From a virus: 64,000 bases of DNA. The translations under genes were made by a program, and so were the position numbers. The notes beneath the pieces are model-generated. The model had not been told where the DNA came from and made no database searches. It saw only the letters and a program-made list of their open reading frames with translations. Positions 9,008 through 17,370 of the stretch are shown one piece after another. The stretch is from positions 114,738 to 178,737 of the IMG/VR virus record IMGVR_UViG_3300024320_000003; one strand, 5' to 3'. Numbering within the stretch: the first letter of the stretch is position 1; the number at the start of each line of letters is the position of its first letter.

Positions 9008-10677
9008 AAATCAAATCAATAGAATTTAAAAACTTTGCATCATACGGAAATTCAATTCAAAGGATAGAATTCGAAGATGATAAAGCGGAGTTGTTATTAA
9101 CTCTTGGTAAAAATGGTCATGGTAAAACTACCATCGCCAATGCAATAGTATATGCGCTATACGGTAAAGTTGAAGGTGTTAAGATGGCGGACCTTCCTAA
9201 TAGAATTAATAAGGAATTATGGGTAAGAATAGAACTTCAATGTAAAGGAACTATAGTAGAAATCGAGAGAGGTTTGATGCCTAATAGATTTAAAGTTCTT
9301 TTAAATGGAATTGAATTTGATAAAGCAGGTAAGAAATCAGTTCAGGATTATTTAGAAGAAGAGATATTCGGAATCCCATATCATGTATTTAAAAACATTA
9401 TAATTTTATCTGTAAATGATTTTAAGTCGTTCTTAACAATGACAAATCATGATAAAAGACAAATCATCGATAAAATGTTTGGATTCTCCATCCTTAATGA
9501 TATGCAAAAGCAGATTAAAGATGAAAGAAGAGATCTTAAAATAGAATTAGATTCTTATGAAAAAGAATTAAGCCAGCTTAGTGAAAATATAGTTTCAGTT
9601 AATATGAAATTAAATCAATTACTAGCAGAAGCTGACACTAAAAACAAAGAAGAAATAGAATCTTTGAAAACTAGTCTTAAAAAATATGATTCTAATAGAA
9701 TTAAATTAGAAGAGGCAAGCACCAAAGTATCTAAAATGATTACTTCTAATTCTTCTGACTTACAGGAAAAACAATCTAAATATACTTCACTTAAATATGA
9801 GTTAGTAGAATTAAAGAAAAAGCTAGCGTTATATGAAACTGATAAATGTCCAACATGTGAAGGCGAACTAACCTCTTCTTTTCACCAAGAAAGAAAAAAA
9901 GAAATAGAGTCTAAGGCAGAATCTCTTCCTTCTGATATCTCAAAGGCAGAAACAAAGGTGAATGATATTAAATCTAATATTTCAGATTTAAGAATTAAGG
10001 ACAAGGCAATTAACGATAAAGTGTCTACTATTAATACTAACATTAGAAATTTAAAGAATGAATTAGTAAAGATAAAAGATTCTTTAAATTCTAATAATGA
10101 TTTTTCACACTTAAAGCAAATCATTGAAGAATTCGAAATACAAGAATCATCAAAGTCAAATTTAAAGGATGAAACTTCTGGTAACTATAATTTCTTAGAA
10201 ATAATAGAAGAGGTTCTAGGTGAAGATGGCGTTAAGAACCTTGCAATTCAAACTATTTTACCAGGTCTTAATGCTAATATTGCCGCAATGGGTCAGACAA
10301 TGCACTTACCTTTCCATATAAGATTCGATGAAAAGTTTAATTGTCTTATTAATCATTTAGGAGAAGAGATCAATCCACTTACATTATCTACAGGTGAAAG
10401 AAAGAAGGCAGACTTTATTATAATTATTGCTATCATTAAAATACTTAAGTTAAGATTTCCACAATTAAATCTTTTATTCTTAGACGAGTTATTATCTTCA
10501 GTAGATGCAGATGGAGTCCACAATATTCTTAAAATTCTATCACAGGTTATTAAAGATAGTAAGATTAATACTTTCGTAATTAATCACACTGTTCTTCCCC
10601 ATGAATTATTTGATAAAAAGATACAAATATATAGAGAAAATGGATTCTCTAAACTCGAGATAGAGGTTATAGAATAA
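9004..10677 (+). CDS. 46: Recombination endonuclease subunit gp46 (Rad50/SbcC-like)
   Basis: 557 residues (T4 gp46 is 560). Walker A GKNGHGKTT lies at residues 35-43; two long coiled-coil arms flank a zinc-hook CPTC near residue 282; the ABC signature LSTGERKKADF is near 461 and Walker B LLFLDELLSSVD near 491. It is the SMC-like ATPase partner of gp47. It is the last gene of the replication operon; a late-type box follows directly. Confidence 0.95.
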   Translation: MKIKSIEFKNFASYGNSIQRIEFEDDKAELLLTLGKNGHGKTTIANAIVYALYGKVEGVKMADLPNRINKELWVRIELQCKGTIVEIERGLMPNRFKVLLNGIEFDKAGKKSVQDYLEEEIFGIPYHVFKNIIILSVNDFKSFLTMTNHDKRQIIDKMFGFSILNDMQKQIKDERRDLKIELDSYEKELSQLSENIVSVNMKLNQLLAEADTKNKEEIESLKTSLKKYDSNRIKLEEASTKVSKMITSNSSDLQEKQSKYTSLKYELVELKKKLALYETDKCPTCEGELTSSFHQERKKEIESKAESLPSDISKAETKVNDIKSNISDLRIKDKAINDKVSTINTNIRNLKNELVKIKDSLNSNNDFSHLKQIIEEFEIQESSKSNLKDETSGNYNFLEIIEEVLGEDGVKNLAIQTILPGLNANIAAMGQTMHLPFHIRFDEKFNCLINHLGEEINPLTLSTGERKKADFIIIIAIIKILKLRFPQLNLLFLDELLSSVDADGVHNILKILSQVIKDSKINTFVINHTVLPHELFDKKIQIYRENGFSKLEIEVIE

Positions 10678-10678
10678 A

Positions 10679-10687
10679 GATATATAA
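10679..10687 (+). promoter_or_regulatory. Late promoter box GATATATAA
   Basis: GATATATAA starts 35 bases before the AAA+ gene start. The same box recurs at similar distances before most structural genes in the window, which suggests a gp55-dependent late promoter equivalent to T4 TATAAATA. Confidence 0.6.
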
Positions 10688-10713
10688 ATCAAATAAAAAG
10701 ATTTCACTTAAAC

Positions 10714-12051
10714 ATGAATAATAAAATCTTAAAATACGATCAGTATTTAAATGAAGCTATGAAAACGGGTTCAATAGAACTTGTAAATCCTTCTCTAAAT
10801 AAAGCAGCTACGATAATCGCAAGATTTGTAAATAAGAAAACAAAGAAGGACTTTAAAAAGTTTCCATTTGAAATGATAACTGATATGGGTTCTGGAGTAA
10901 TGTTTTACTCAAGTAAAGGTACAGAGGCATTTATGGTAACTCCCGCTGCTGCAAAAAACCCTGGTATTGTAGGTTCTATAATCTATTTCTCAGATGCAGC
11001 AGACGCTAAATCTGATTTTTCTATTTCATCTGAAACATTCCCAATTGTTAAATTAGTTGGAGAATTCGTTAGATTAATGGATAAAAAATACGTTGCATCT
11101 ATACAAGAGTCAATGTTATTAGAAAGAAGAACTAAAAGAGCATTCTCTAAAGAAGAAATTAAAATGATCGAGGCTAAATTAGCAGCTGGAATGGCCGTTA
11201 ATAAAATAGCAGACGAATTAGAAGTTCCTTATTCTTCAATCATGAATATTAAGAAAGGACAGCAGGTTGTAGTAAAACCTACCGCAGCTGAAACACAAAA
11301 TGATATGACACTTAATGATAAGGTTAAATATCTTGAAGAAACAATGGAAGATATTTACGAAATATCAAGAAGAGTCGCTGCAGGTGCATTTAACTCTTTA
11401 TTTATTTCAGGTAGAGCAGGTACTGGTAAAACATATAATGTAGAAAGAGCAATGAAAGATGAAGGTCTTGTTGACGAAGAAGATTACGTTATGGTTTCAG
11501 GTGCAGCATCTGTTATTATGATGTATAAGAAATTCTATCAATATAGAAATAAGACATTAATCTTTGATGACTGTGATGCAGTATTTAGAGATGAAAACGG
11601 TAGAAACTTAATGAAAGCGGCATTAGATACAAAGAAAGTAAGAAAAATCTCTTATTTAAAAAAGACTAAAGCAGTATATGATCCTAAAGATGTGAGTCCT
11701 GAAGAAGCATTCACATTAGAAGAAAATGGAATTGTTCCTAACTCATTTGAATTCGCAGGAAGAGTAATTTTTATTTCGAATTTAGCAAAAGAAAAGGCAG
11801 ATCCAGATGGAGCTATTAGATCTAGATCTATTTTAGTAGATGTAAATCCTGATGATGCAACCTTAATGGAAAGAATGGAAAGGTTATTACCCCATTTAGA
11901 ACCTACCGAGATGCCACTTAAAGAAAAGGAAGAAATCTACGAATTTATGAAAAACGCAAACGATATTTCTATGAGAACATTCGTTAAAGCAGCTGGTTTA
12001 AAAATGTCAGGTTTACCAAACTGGCAAAGAGCAGCGACAAGATACCTATAA
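10714..12051 (+). CDS. AAA+ ATPase with capsid-targeting-like N-terminus
   Basis: 445 residues. An N-terminal domain of about 140 residues precedes a helix-turn-helix-like segment (GMAVNKIADELEVPYSSI, near residues 165-182) and an AAA+ core with Walker A SGRAGTGKT (near 230) and Walker B LIFDDCDAVF (near 285). The first residues NKILKYDQYLNEA resemble the short capsid-targeting peptides of T4 internal head proteins, with a possible protease site after YLNE. A late box precedes it and the next gene is gp15-like, so it is late expressed. Its role is not established; a head-packaged or morphogenetic ATPase is an inference. Confidence 0.75.
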   Translation: MNNKILKYDQYLNEAMKTGSIELVNPSLNKAATIIARFVNKKTKKDFKKFPFEMITDMGSGVMFYSSKGTEAFMVTPAAAKNPGIVGSIIYFSDAADAKSDFSISSETFPIVKLVGEFVRLMDKKYVASIQESMLLERRTKRAFSKEEIKMIEAKLAAGMAVNKIADELEVPYSSIMNIKKGQQVVVKPTAAETQNDMTLNDKVKYLEETMEDIYEISRRVAAGAFNSLFISGRAGTGKTYNVERAMKDEGLVDEEDYVMVSGAASVIMMYKKFYQYRNKTLIFDDCDAVFRDENGRNLMKAALDTKKVRKISYLKKTKAVYDPKDVSPEEAFTLEENGIVPNSFEFAGRVIFISNLAKEKADPDGAIRSRSILVDVNPDDATLMERMERLLPHLEPTEMPLKEKEEIYEFMKNANDISMRTFVKAAGLKMSGLPNWQRAATRYL

Positions 12052-12054
12052 TAA

Positions 12055-12948
12055 ATGGCTACATATAATCTTAAATATAACACGGACGATTCTGTAATTA
12101 GGCATATAATTATCGGTCTATTGGCAGACTTAAATAATAAAGTTTGGTTTCAAAGACAAGTAAGCGCTAATGAGAGAAAGGATATAGACGTTCCTTTTTA
12201 TTATTCGATCACAGGAGACGATCAATTTTTAAGAGATAATTTTCTATTTACAACAGCAAGTGGCGATGACTGCTACCCTGATCCTGGGTTTGCAGATGGA
12301 AATTACGATGTAATTCCAAGAGGAGTCGCTAGAATTTCTTCAATATCTATAGAATCTTCTAAACTAGTCAATAAAAGAATAATGGGAAATTATTCTAGAC
12401 TTGATGAAGAAGGAGCTCTACAAGCATATTCTTCTGAATTTGAAATGATTCCAATTTTAATAAATTTTGACATAGAAGTTTTAGTATCTTCAATGTTAGA
12501 TTCTTTAAAGATTACTGAAATGATAGTAAAGAAATTATATAAATCTAATTACTTTAACATAGAAGTAGGACATCTAGAAGAAGGAACGTACAGATTACCT
12601 TCGTATTATTCTTTACCGGATGATTATACAGTGGAGGCTCCAATAGATTTTGGATTCGACGATAAAGACAAATATAAAATAACATTTCCAATAGAAGTAA
12701 ATTCATTTATACCTTCTTTCTCAAACACGCCAGACGGAAATCCAGGTTCTGGATCATCTGGAGAATCTGGAGAATCTAGAGCATATAGATATGGTTCAGG
12801 TGGATCTTCTGAATTTCACGCTGGAAATAGGATGTTTGAAATAAAACAAAAATCAATTACATCTAATAAAGGAGAGGCAAAGGATGAGCAATCACAGGCA
12901 CAACCTGACAATCCTAACATAATTGATGAAAACGATACAGATATATAG
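12055..12948 (+). CDS. 15: gp15-like tail completion / sheath terminator protein
   Basis: 297 residues (T4 gp15 is 272). The N-terminal pattern of an Arg/His helix followed by WFQRQ, then DIDVPFYYS, and the IPRGVARISSISIES strand fit gp15. The middle FEMIPILINFDIEVLV and the closing Gly/Ser-rich and acidic tail also match the family layout. gp15 forms the hexameric ring ending the contractile tail and joins it to the neck. It follows the AAA+ gene by 3 bases. The call rests on pattern similarity by eye. Confidence 0.7.
   Translation: MATYNLKYNTDDSVIRHIIIGLLADLNNKVWFQRQVSANERKDIDVPFYYSITGDDQFLRDNFLFTTASGDDCYPDPGFADGNYDVIPRGVARISSISIESSKLVNKRIMGNYSRLDEEGALQAYSSEFEMIPILINFDIEVLVSSMLDSLKITEMIVKKLYKSNYFNIEVGHLEEGTYRLPSYYSLPDDYTVEAPIDFGFDDKDKYKITFPIEVNSFIPSFSNTPDGNPGSGSSGESGESRAYRYGSGGSSEFHAGNRMFEIKQKSITSNKGEAKDEQSQAQPDNPNIIDENDTDI
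12940..12948 (+). promoter_or_regulatory. Late promoter box GATATATAG overlapping the gp15-like stop codon
   Basis: GATATATAG includes the last codons and TAG stop of the gp15-like gene and starts 38 bases before the next gene, within the spacing of the other late boxes. Confidence 0.55.
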
Positions 12949-12977
12949 TTAAACAATAAAATTAAACGAATAATAAA

Positions 12978-13730
12978 ATGACAAACATGTTAGCACCTTT
13001 CGTAAAAATTGAAGAAAACGTTCAATTCTATTTAAATAATAGAGCTTACGAAATAAAAGAAAACAACATTGAAATTATCGAAAGACCAACTAATAAAGAA
13101 TTTTTAAACGCAATTTCTGCTTTTGAAAACTTCGATATAGTAGGAAACGATATCAAATGGTATAACAAAGGTTCAAAATTTATTTACAACATTGAAGAAG
13201 GAAAGTTCTACAATGGAACATCTGAAATTACTGAATCATTCTCAACATACGTATTAGCCAGCGGACTAGTTAGATATGACAACAAAAATAAAGCTGAATT
13301 ATTTGAAAGCCTTTCTACTATTGTAGAAAATTTCATGTATTTAGACTTCGCTACCACGTATAAGAAGGGAGGTGTCACTGTTGATTTATTTAAATTAGAT
13401 GAAAATCTATTTATTTCAAGATTCAACAAAGACACCAAATTAAATAAATTCTTTTCAGCTACCGCTAACGAAGCAGTATCTTATATTAAAGCAGAAACTT
13501 CAGAAGACGCTTCAGCTGTAGTAATTGAAATGCTAGAAGGAGAAACTTTAGAACTTGCTAAGAAATCTGAAGAAATTTCAAAGTTTGAAGAAATGATTTC
13601 TTTCTTAAAAGATCAAAGAGGTTTATTAGCTGAAGCTGATAAATCAATTGAAGAAATTAAAGCTGCTGATGCTTTAATTAATTCAGAGATTAAAGTATGG
13701 GAAGATAAGATCGAAGCTTTAAACGCATAA
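12978..13730 (+). CDS. Unknown late protein with C-terminal coiled coil, 250 aa
   Basis: 250 residues, acidic. The first about 170 residues look globular (mixed strands and helices); the last 70 (EISKFEEMISFLKDQRGL onward) are a helical coiled coil. A late box precedes it and a terminator closes it, so it is a single-gene late unit between gp15-like and gp55, suggesting a virion or assembly protein. No family is recognised. Confidence 0.75.
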   Translation: MTNMLAPFVKIEENVQFYLNNRAYEIKENNIEIIERPTNKEFLNAISAFENFDIVGNDIKWYNKGSKFIYNIEEGKFYNGTSEITESFSTYVLASGLVRYDNKNKAELFESLSTIVENFMYLDFATTYKKGGVTVDLFKLDENLFISRFNKDTKLNKFFSATANEAVSYIKAETSEDASAVVIEMLEGETLELAKKSEEISKFEEMISFLKDQRGLLAEADKSIEEIKAADALINSEIKVWEDKIEALNA

Positions 13731-13752
13731 GACGTATCATCGTAAAATAGAG

Positions 13753-13776
13753 AAGGGACCATTGGTCCCTTTTTTA
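13753..13776 (+). terminator. Rho-independent terminator
   Basis: Stem AAGGGACC (13753-13760) with GGTCCCTT (13764-13771) around a 3-base loop, followed by a T run. It ends the upstream late unit. Confidence 0.9.
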
Positions 13777-13781
13777 GGTTA

Positions 13782-13810
13782 ATAAACTTTTTAACATTTT
13801 TGAGTATAAT
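13782..13810 (+). promoter_or_regulatory. Middle-type promoter (ATAAAC-N16-GTATAAT) for gp55
   Basis: ATAAAC at 13782-13787, exactly 16 bases, then GTATAAT at 13804-13810, 24 bases before the gp55 start. A T4-like TATAAATA also occurs at 13814-13821, which could add late expression. Confidence 0.6.
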
Positions 13811-13834
13811 CTCTATAAATAAACCAACAACATT

Positions 13835-14218
13835 GTGGCTAAAAGAAGAAAATCAAAAAACTATTTAAATAACAGAGACCTCTTTGATCAAATGGTCCTT
13901 TCAAAAGAACAGGATAAATTAACAAGAGATGCTGAAAAAATGCTAATTCTCTTGGCAGAAAAGGCGATCAATAGGATGAGGTATGTTAGTGAAGATGATA
14001 GGAACGATTGTCTACAATTCGCTATATTAGACCTTTTAAAATATTGGAGAAACTTCAATCCTAAATATCCAAATGCATTTGCTTATTTCACAGAGATAGC
14101 AAAGAGAGGATACGCCAAAGGATGGAATAAGATTCACCCTCAAAAATACAAAGGAACTCTATCTATAGACAAAGGATCAGGCAACTCTGAAAATCAAACA
14201 GGAATTTATAGCATCTAA
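13835..14218 (+). CDS. 55: Late-transcription sigma factor, T4 gp55-like
   Basis: 127 residues with a GTG start; no ATG lies nearby and the GTG follows an A-rich leader. The start KNYLNNRDLFDQM parallels the T4 gp55 start NYVNNKELLQAI, and the central FNPKYPNAFAYFTEIAKRGY parallels the gp55 region-2-like segment NFDETKYKNPHAYITQA. It directs RNA polymerase to late promoters. It is much shorter than T4 gp55 (185) and ends GIYSI, lacking the C-terminal clamp-binding tail (SLDFLYE in T4). It overlaps gp4 by one base and carries a middle-type promoter. Confidence 0.82.
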   Translation: MAKRRKSKNYLNNRDLFDQMVLSKEQDKLTRDAEKMLILLAEKAINRMRYVSEDDRNDCLQFAILDLLKYWRNFNPKYPNAFAYFTEIAKRGYAKGWNKIHPQKYKGTLSIDKGSGNSENQTGIYSI

Positions 14219-14706
14219 TGTCAATAAAGAATGTCAAACCAACTAAAAATTCAGGATTTAATCAAGGTTATTATAAACCTAATAATCCTTCTAAATATGC
14301 AGGACCTACTCCTATCATATATAGAAGTTCCTGGGAACGTAAGTTTATGATGTGGTGTGACAAAAATGAAAAGGTAAGTATGTGGTCAAGCGAACCAGTT
14401 GAAATACCATATTGGTCTAGACAAGATTCTACCAAAAGGAAATATTACCCTGATTTTTATTTTAAGGCAATTCAGCCCGATAAAACTACTAAAGAATATC
14501 TAGTAGAAATCAAACCAAAGCAACAGATAATAAAACCAGAGCCTCCTAGAGTAAATTCTAAGAAGGCTCTTAAGTCATATAAATTTTTAGCAGAGCAATA
14601 TGTTAAAAATATGGATAAATATAATGCAGCTAAAGAATTCTGCTCTCAAAGAAATTGGAACTTCATAGTTCTAACAGAAGAAACTATAATAAATGGGCTA
14701 CATTAA
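14218..14706 (+). CDS. 4: Head completion protein gp4 (TnsA-like nuclease fold)
   Basis: 162 residues. The motif order YRSSWERKFMMWCDKN, WSSEPVEIPYW, YYPDFYF and EYLVEIKPKQQ is that of T4 gp4, with E (SWER), D (PDF) and E-x-K (EIK) forming the PD-(D/E)xK-type site. It acts after packaging to make heads competent for tail joining. It lies between gp55 and an unknown virion-type gene, overlapping the latter by 14 bases. Confidence 0.85.
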   Translation: MSIKNVKPTKNSGFNQGYYKPNNPSKYAGPTPIIYRSSWERKFMMWCDKNEKVSMWSSEPVEIPYWSRQDSTKRKYYPDFYFKAIQPDKTTKEYLVEIKPKQQIIKPEPPRVNSKKALKSYKFLAEQYVKNMDKYNAAKEFCSQRNWNFIVLTEETIINGLH

Positions 14707-15289
14707 AGAGGAAATAAAAAAATTAATAAAGGGCAAGGGTAGGGCCAAGGCGGCCAACGAGGCTGAACAGTGGTTTCAAAAAAGTTTAAAGGATAAAAAG
14801 GAAAAGGCAGTGGGTTCTATTAGATCTAGATTTGTTCCAGGAAAAATGTATGTATTTGAATATACCCCAATAACAGAGGATATTAAATGGTATGATGATA
14901 ATCCTGTTGTTCTAGCCTTAGATCCTTATGAAGGAGACGACATAGGAATTAATATAACAATGCTTCCTCCTAAATTTAGAGAAGAATTCTTAGACGAGAT
15001 ATATGGTAGATACGAATCATCTATAAAATCCGCTTCTAAAAAGGAAGACGCTAAAAAACAAAAAGGTTTACCCAGATTTTCATATAAAGGTGCAAAAAGA
15101 TATCTTGAATCATTTGGATATGATTTTGCAATAAGAAGATATAAGCCTTCTAAAAAAACTAATCAAGCTGTAGTAGCTTATAAAGATTGGTGTAAGATGG
15201 CAATATGTGACTTCGATTCTCTTCAGGGAATTGATAAACAGCAGCTTATTAGATTATTTGAAGATCATCGTAGAAAAAAGAATATATAA
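14693..15289 (+). CDS. Putative virion protein with FVPGKMYxFxY motif, 198 aa
   Basis: 198 residues; a Lys-rich N-terminus is followed by RFVPGKMYVFEYTPITEDIK, WYDDNPVVLALD, IGINITMLPPKFREEFLDEI. This series (MY-F-Y ... YYD-PL ... G-N-HYLPP) recurs in a family of T4-like phage proteins, sometimes labelled DNA-end protector or structural protein; I cannot name it firmly. It overlaps gp4 by 14 bases and precedes the portal gene, consistent with a head or neck role. Confidence 0.6.
   Translation: MGYIKEEIKKLIKGKGRAKAANEAEQWFQKSLKDKKEKAVGSIRSRFVPGKMYVFEYTPITEDIKWYDDNPVVLALDPYEGDDIGINITMLPPKFREEFLDEIYGRYESSIKSASKKEDAKKQKGLPRFSYKGAKRYLESFGYDFAIRRYKPSKKTNQAVVAYKDWCKMAICDFDSLQGIDKQQLIRLFEDHRRKKNI
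15280..15289 (+). promoter_or_regulatory. Late promoter box GAATATATAA upstream of portal
   Basis: GAATATATAA overlaps the end of the preceding gene and starts 42 bases before the portal ATG, in line with other late boxes. Confidence 0.5.
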
Positions 15290-15321
15290 AGAGAAGTATA
15301 ATACAATTGTAATTTTAACAC

Positions 15322-16917
15322 ATGGCAGGATTTATAGAAAGAAACGGACCATTAAGTACTGGTAAAAGATCATTCACACTAAGTGATACATTAAAAAGAC
15401 TCTCGTCTTTCGGAATGTATTACGATGATTTAGTCTTAAGACAATCTCAGGCAATAGGCCCTGTAGAAGATGAATTTGGTTACGGCCAAATGAATCAGAT
15501 GGGTCTAGATGACGATAACATGTATGGGGCATTTGCTGCATTATCGATGGCAGATACCAATATGAGAAAAAATATTCCTTTCTTTGACCAAGGTTATGAA
15601 GGTAAAAGAGAAGAATTAAGAAGATTTTCTACACATGATGAAATAGAAGATATATTAGATATCTTATGTGATGAATCTATCGTGTATGACAATAAGAACT
15701 TTATTGGAAATCCAGAACTTATAGGAATGGATGTTTCAGAAGAAGTTACAAAGTACTTAAATAAATCATACAGAGATTTATATCAATATTTTGGATTTAA
15801 TTCAGATCAATCGGCATGGTACTTCTTTAGAAAATTCTTAATTGACGGATATCTTTCTTTTGAAATTATTTACAGCCCAGATCAAGATCAGATTATAGGA
15901 TTTAAGGAAATAGATCCTATTACACTAATGCCAGGTTATAATAAAGATGATGGTAAAAAAGTATGGGTTCAATTTAAGGACGATCCTGTTAAGGAGAGAG
16001 TCCTGTATGATTCACAGATTATCTATCTTTCTTATTCTTCAATAACCACTGCCTCGAGAGTAAGTTACTTAGAAAGACTTATAAGATCATTTAACCTGAT
16101 GAGAATAATGGAACATACTAGAGTTATCTGGGCGGTTACAAACTCATCATATAGAATGAAGTTTATTATTCCAGTTGGTGGTAAATCTAAAACAAGAGCT
16201 AAACAATCTCTTGCTCAATTAATGGGTAATTATAAAGAAGTTGTAGATTTTGATTGGGATTCAGCTACATTAGCAACTAATGGAAAACCAATGCTCCAAT
16301 TTAACAAAGAATATTGGTTACCATCTAAAGAAGGAGAATCTCCAGAGATTGAAACTTTAGGAGGAGACGGTCCCGAATTATCAGATACAGAAGCACTTAA
16401 ATATTTTAATGATAAATTAAAAATGGTTTCTAAAATACCATTCAATAGATTCATGTACGAAGACGGTGGAGGTGACTTTAACCTTGCAGCTGATGGTATG
16501 ATTAGAGATGAAATTAAGTTTTCTAAATTTATCAAAAGATTACGTTCTTCTTTCCAAGAAATTTTAGTAAAACCCCTATGGTTACAAATGTGTCTTAAAT
16601 TTCCTGAATTTAAAGATGATGCAGGTTTTAGAACTCAAATAGCTATTCAATTTAATGAAGAGAATATGTTTGCTGAATTAAAACAAATGGAAATCATGGA
16701 GAAACGATTAGACTTTATATCTACAATGCAAGATTCTCTAATGAAAACAGATCCAGTTACTATGGAAGAAATGCCTTACTTTGATATGGAATTCTTAGTA
16801 GACAGATATTTAAAATTATCCCCTGACGATAAAGCTGCAAACGAAGCTTATAAACAAAGACAAGCTTCTGAAGAAGCAGAAGAACCTGAGGTGGACCCTA
16901 TGGACATGGGATTCTAG
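15322..16917 (+). CDS. 20: Portal vertex protein gp20
   Basis: 531 residues (T4 gp20 is 524). Diagnostic stretches include the YLERLIRSFNLMRIMEHTRV helix, FNKEYWLPSKEGESPEIETL and VSKIPFNRFMYEDGG, all characteristic of T4-type portals. The dodecameric portal nucleates head assembly, docks terminase and passes DNA. It is followed by a core-protein gene and the protease-scaffold, matching the T4 order 20-67/68-21-22-23. Confidence 0.95.
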   Translation: MAGFIERNGPLSTGKRSFTLSDTLKRLSSFGMYYDDLVLRQSQAIGPVEDEFGYGQMNQMGLDDDNMYGAFAALSMADTNMRKNIPFFDQGYEGKREELRRFSTHDEIEDILDILCDESIVYDNKNFIGNPELIGMDVSEEVTKYLNKSYRDLYQYFGFNSDQSAWYFFRKFLIDGYLSFEIIYSPDQDQIIGFKEIDPITLMPGYNKDDGKKVWVQFKDDPVKERVLYDSQIIYLSYSSITTASRVSYLERLIRSFNLMRIMEHTRVIWAVTNSSYRMKFIIPVGGKSKTRAKQSLAQLMGNYKEVVDFDWDSATLATNGKPMLQFNKEYWLPSKEGESPEIETLGGDGPELSDTEALKYFNDKLKMVSKIPFNRFMYEDGGGDFNLAADGMIRDEIKFSKFIKRLRSSFQEILVKPLWLQMCLKFPEFKDDAGFRTQIAIQFNEENMFAELKQMEIMEKRLDFISTMQDSLMKTDPVTMEEMPYFDMEFLVDRYLKLSPDDKAANEAYKQRQASEEAEEPEVDPMDMGF

Positions 16918-16923
16918 AAAAAA

Positions 16924-16933
16924 GAATATATAA
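16924..16933 (+). promoter_or_regulatory. Late promoter box GAATATATAA (short spacing)
   Basis: The box begins only 16 bases before the next ATG, shorter than the usual 28-42, so its use for this gene is less certain; it may serve genes further down. Confidence 0.4.
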
Positions 16934-16939
16934 TTAGCA

Positions 16940-17308
16940 ATGAAACACTTAAAAACATTTAAAAACTACTCTAATTTAACAGAAGATGCACTAGAAGTCG
17001 GAGACGATTCAGATGTAATAGTAGATGATATTCTTTTAGATTCAGGTGAAAAGATTAAATCTGCTGAAATTATAGGAGTAATAAATACAAGTAAAACAGA
17101 GAAAGAATTCAAAGAATATTTTTATAAAGAATACGGTAATAACGCATTTACCGAAGAAGATATGCAAACTCTAGTCACTTATTATTTAGAAGTTGAAACA
17201 GAAGTAAAGGCTAAGGAAACTGAGGAGGAAGAAGCTGCTAAGAAGGAAGAAGGTGGCGAAGAAGGTGCTGGAGGCTTAGAAGATGAGCTAGGAGATTTAG
17301 AAATATAG
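16940..17308 (+). CDS. Prohead core protein, gp67/68-like
   Basis: 122 residues with a highly acidic C-terminal third (Glu, Asp and Gly runs ending LEDELGDLEI). The N-terminus KHLKTFKNYSNLTEDA resembles capsid-targeting peptides. In T4 the small acidic gp67 and gp68 lie in exactly this position between portal and protease and form part of the assembly core. Sequence identity cannot be shown; the call is from position, charge and N-terminus. Confidence 0.6.
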   Translation: MKHLKTFKNYSNLTEDALEVGDDSDVIVDDILLDSGEKIKSAEIIGVINTSKTEKEFKEYFYKEYGNNAFTEEDMQTLVTYYLEVETEVKAKETEEEEAAKKEEGGEEGAGGLEDELGDLEI

Positions 17309-17337
17309 AAAAAATGAAAAATCATTATTCTTCAAAA

Positions 17338-17347
17338 GATATATAAA
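17338..17347 (+). promoter_or_regulatory. Late promoter box GATATATAAA
   Basis: The box starts 33 bases before the protease-scaffold ATG, the commonest spacing in the set. Confidence 0.6.
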
Positions 17348-17370
17348 CAACAAACATAGTATTAAAATAT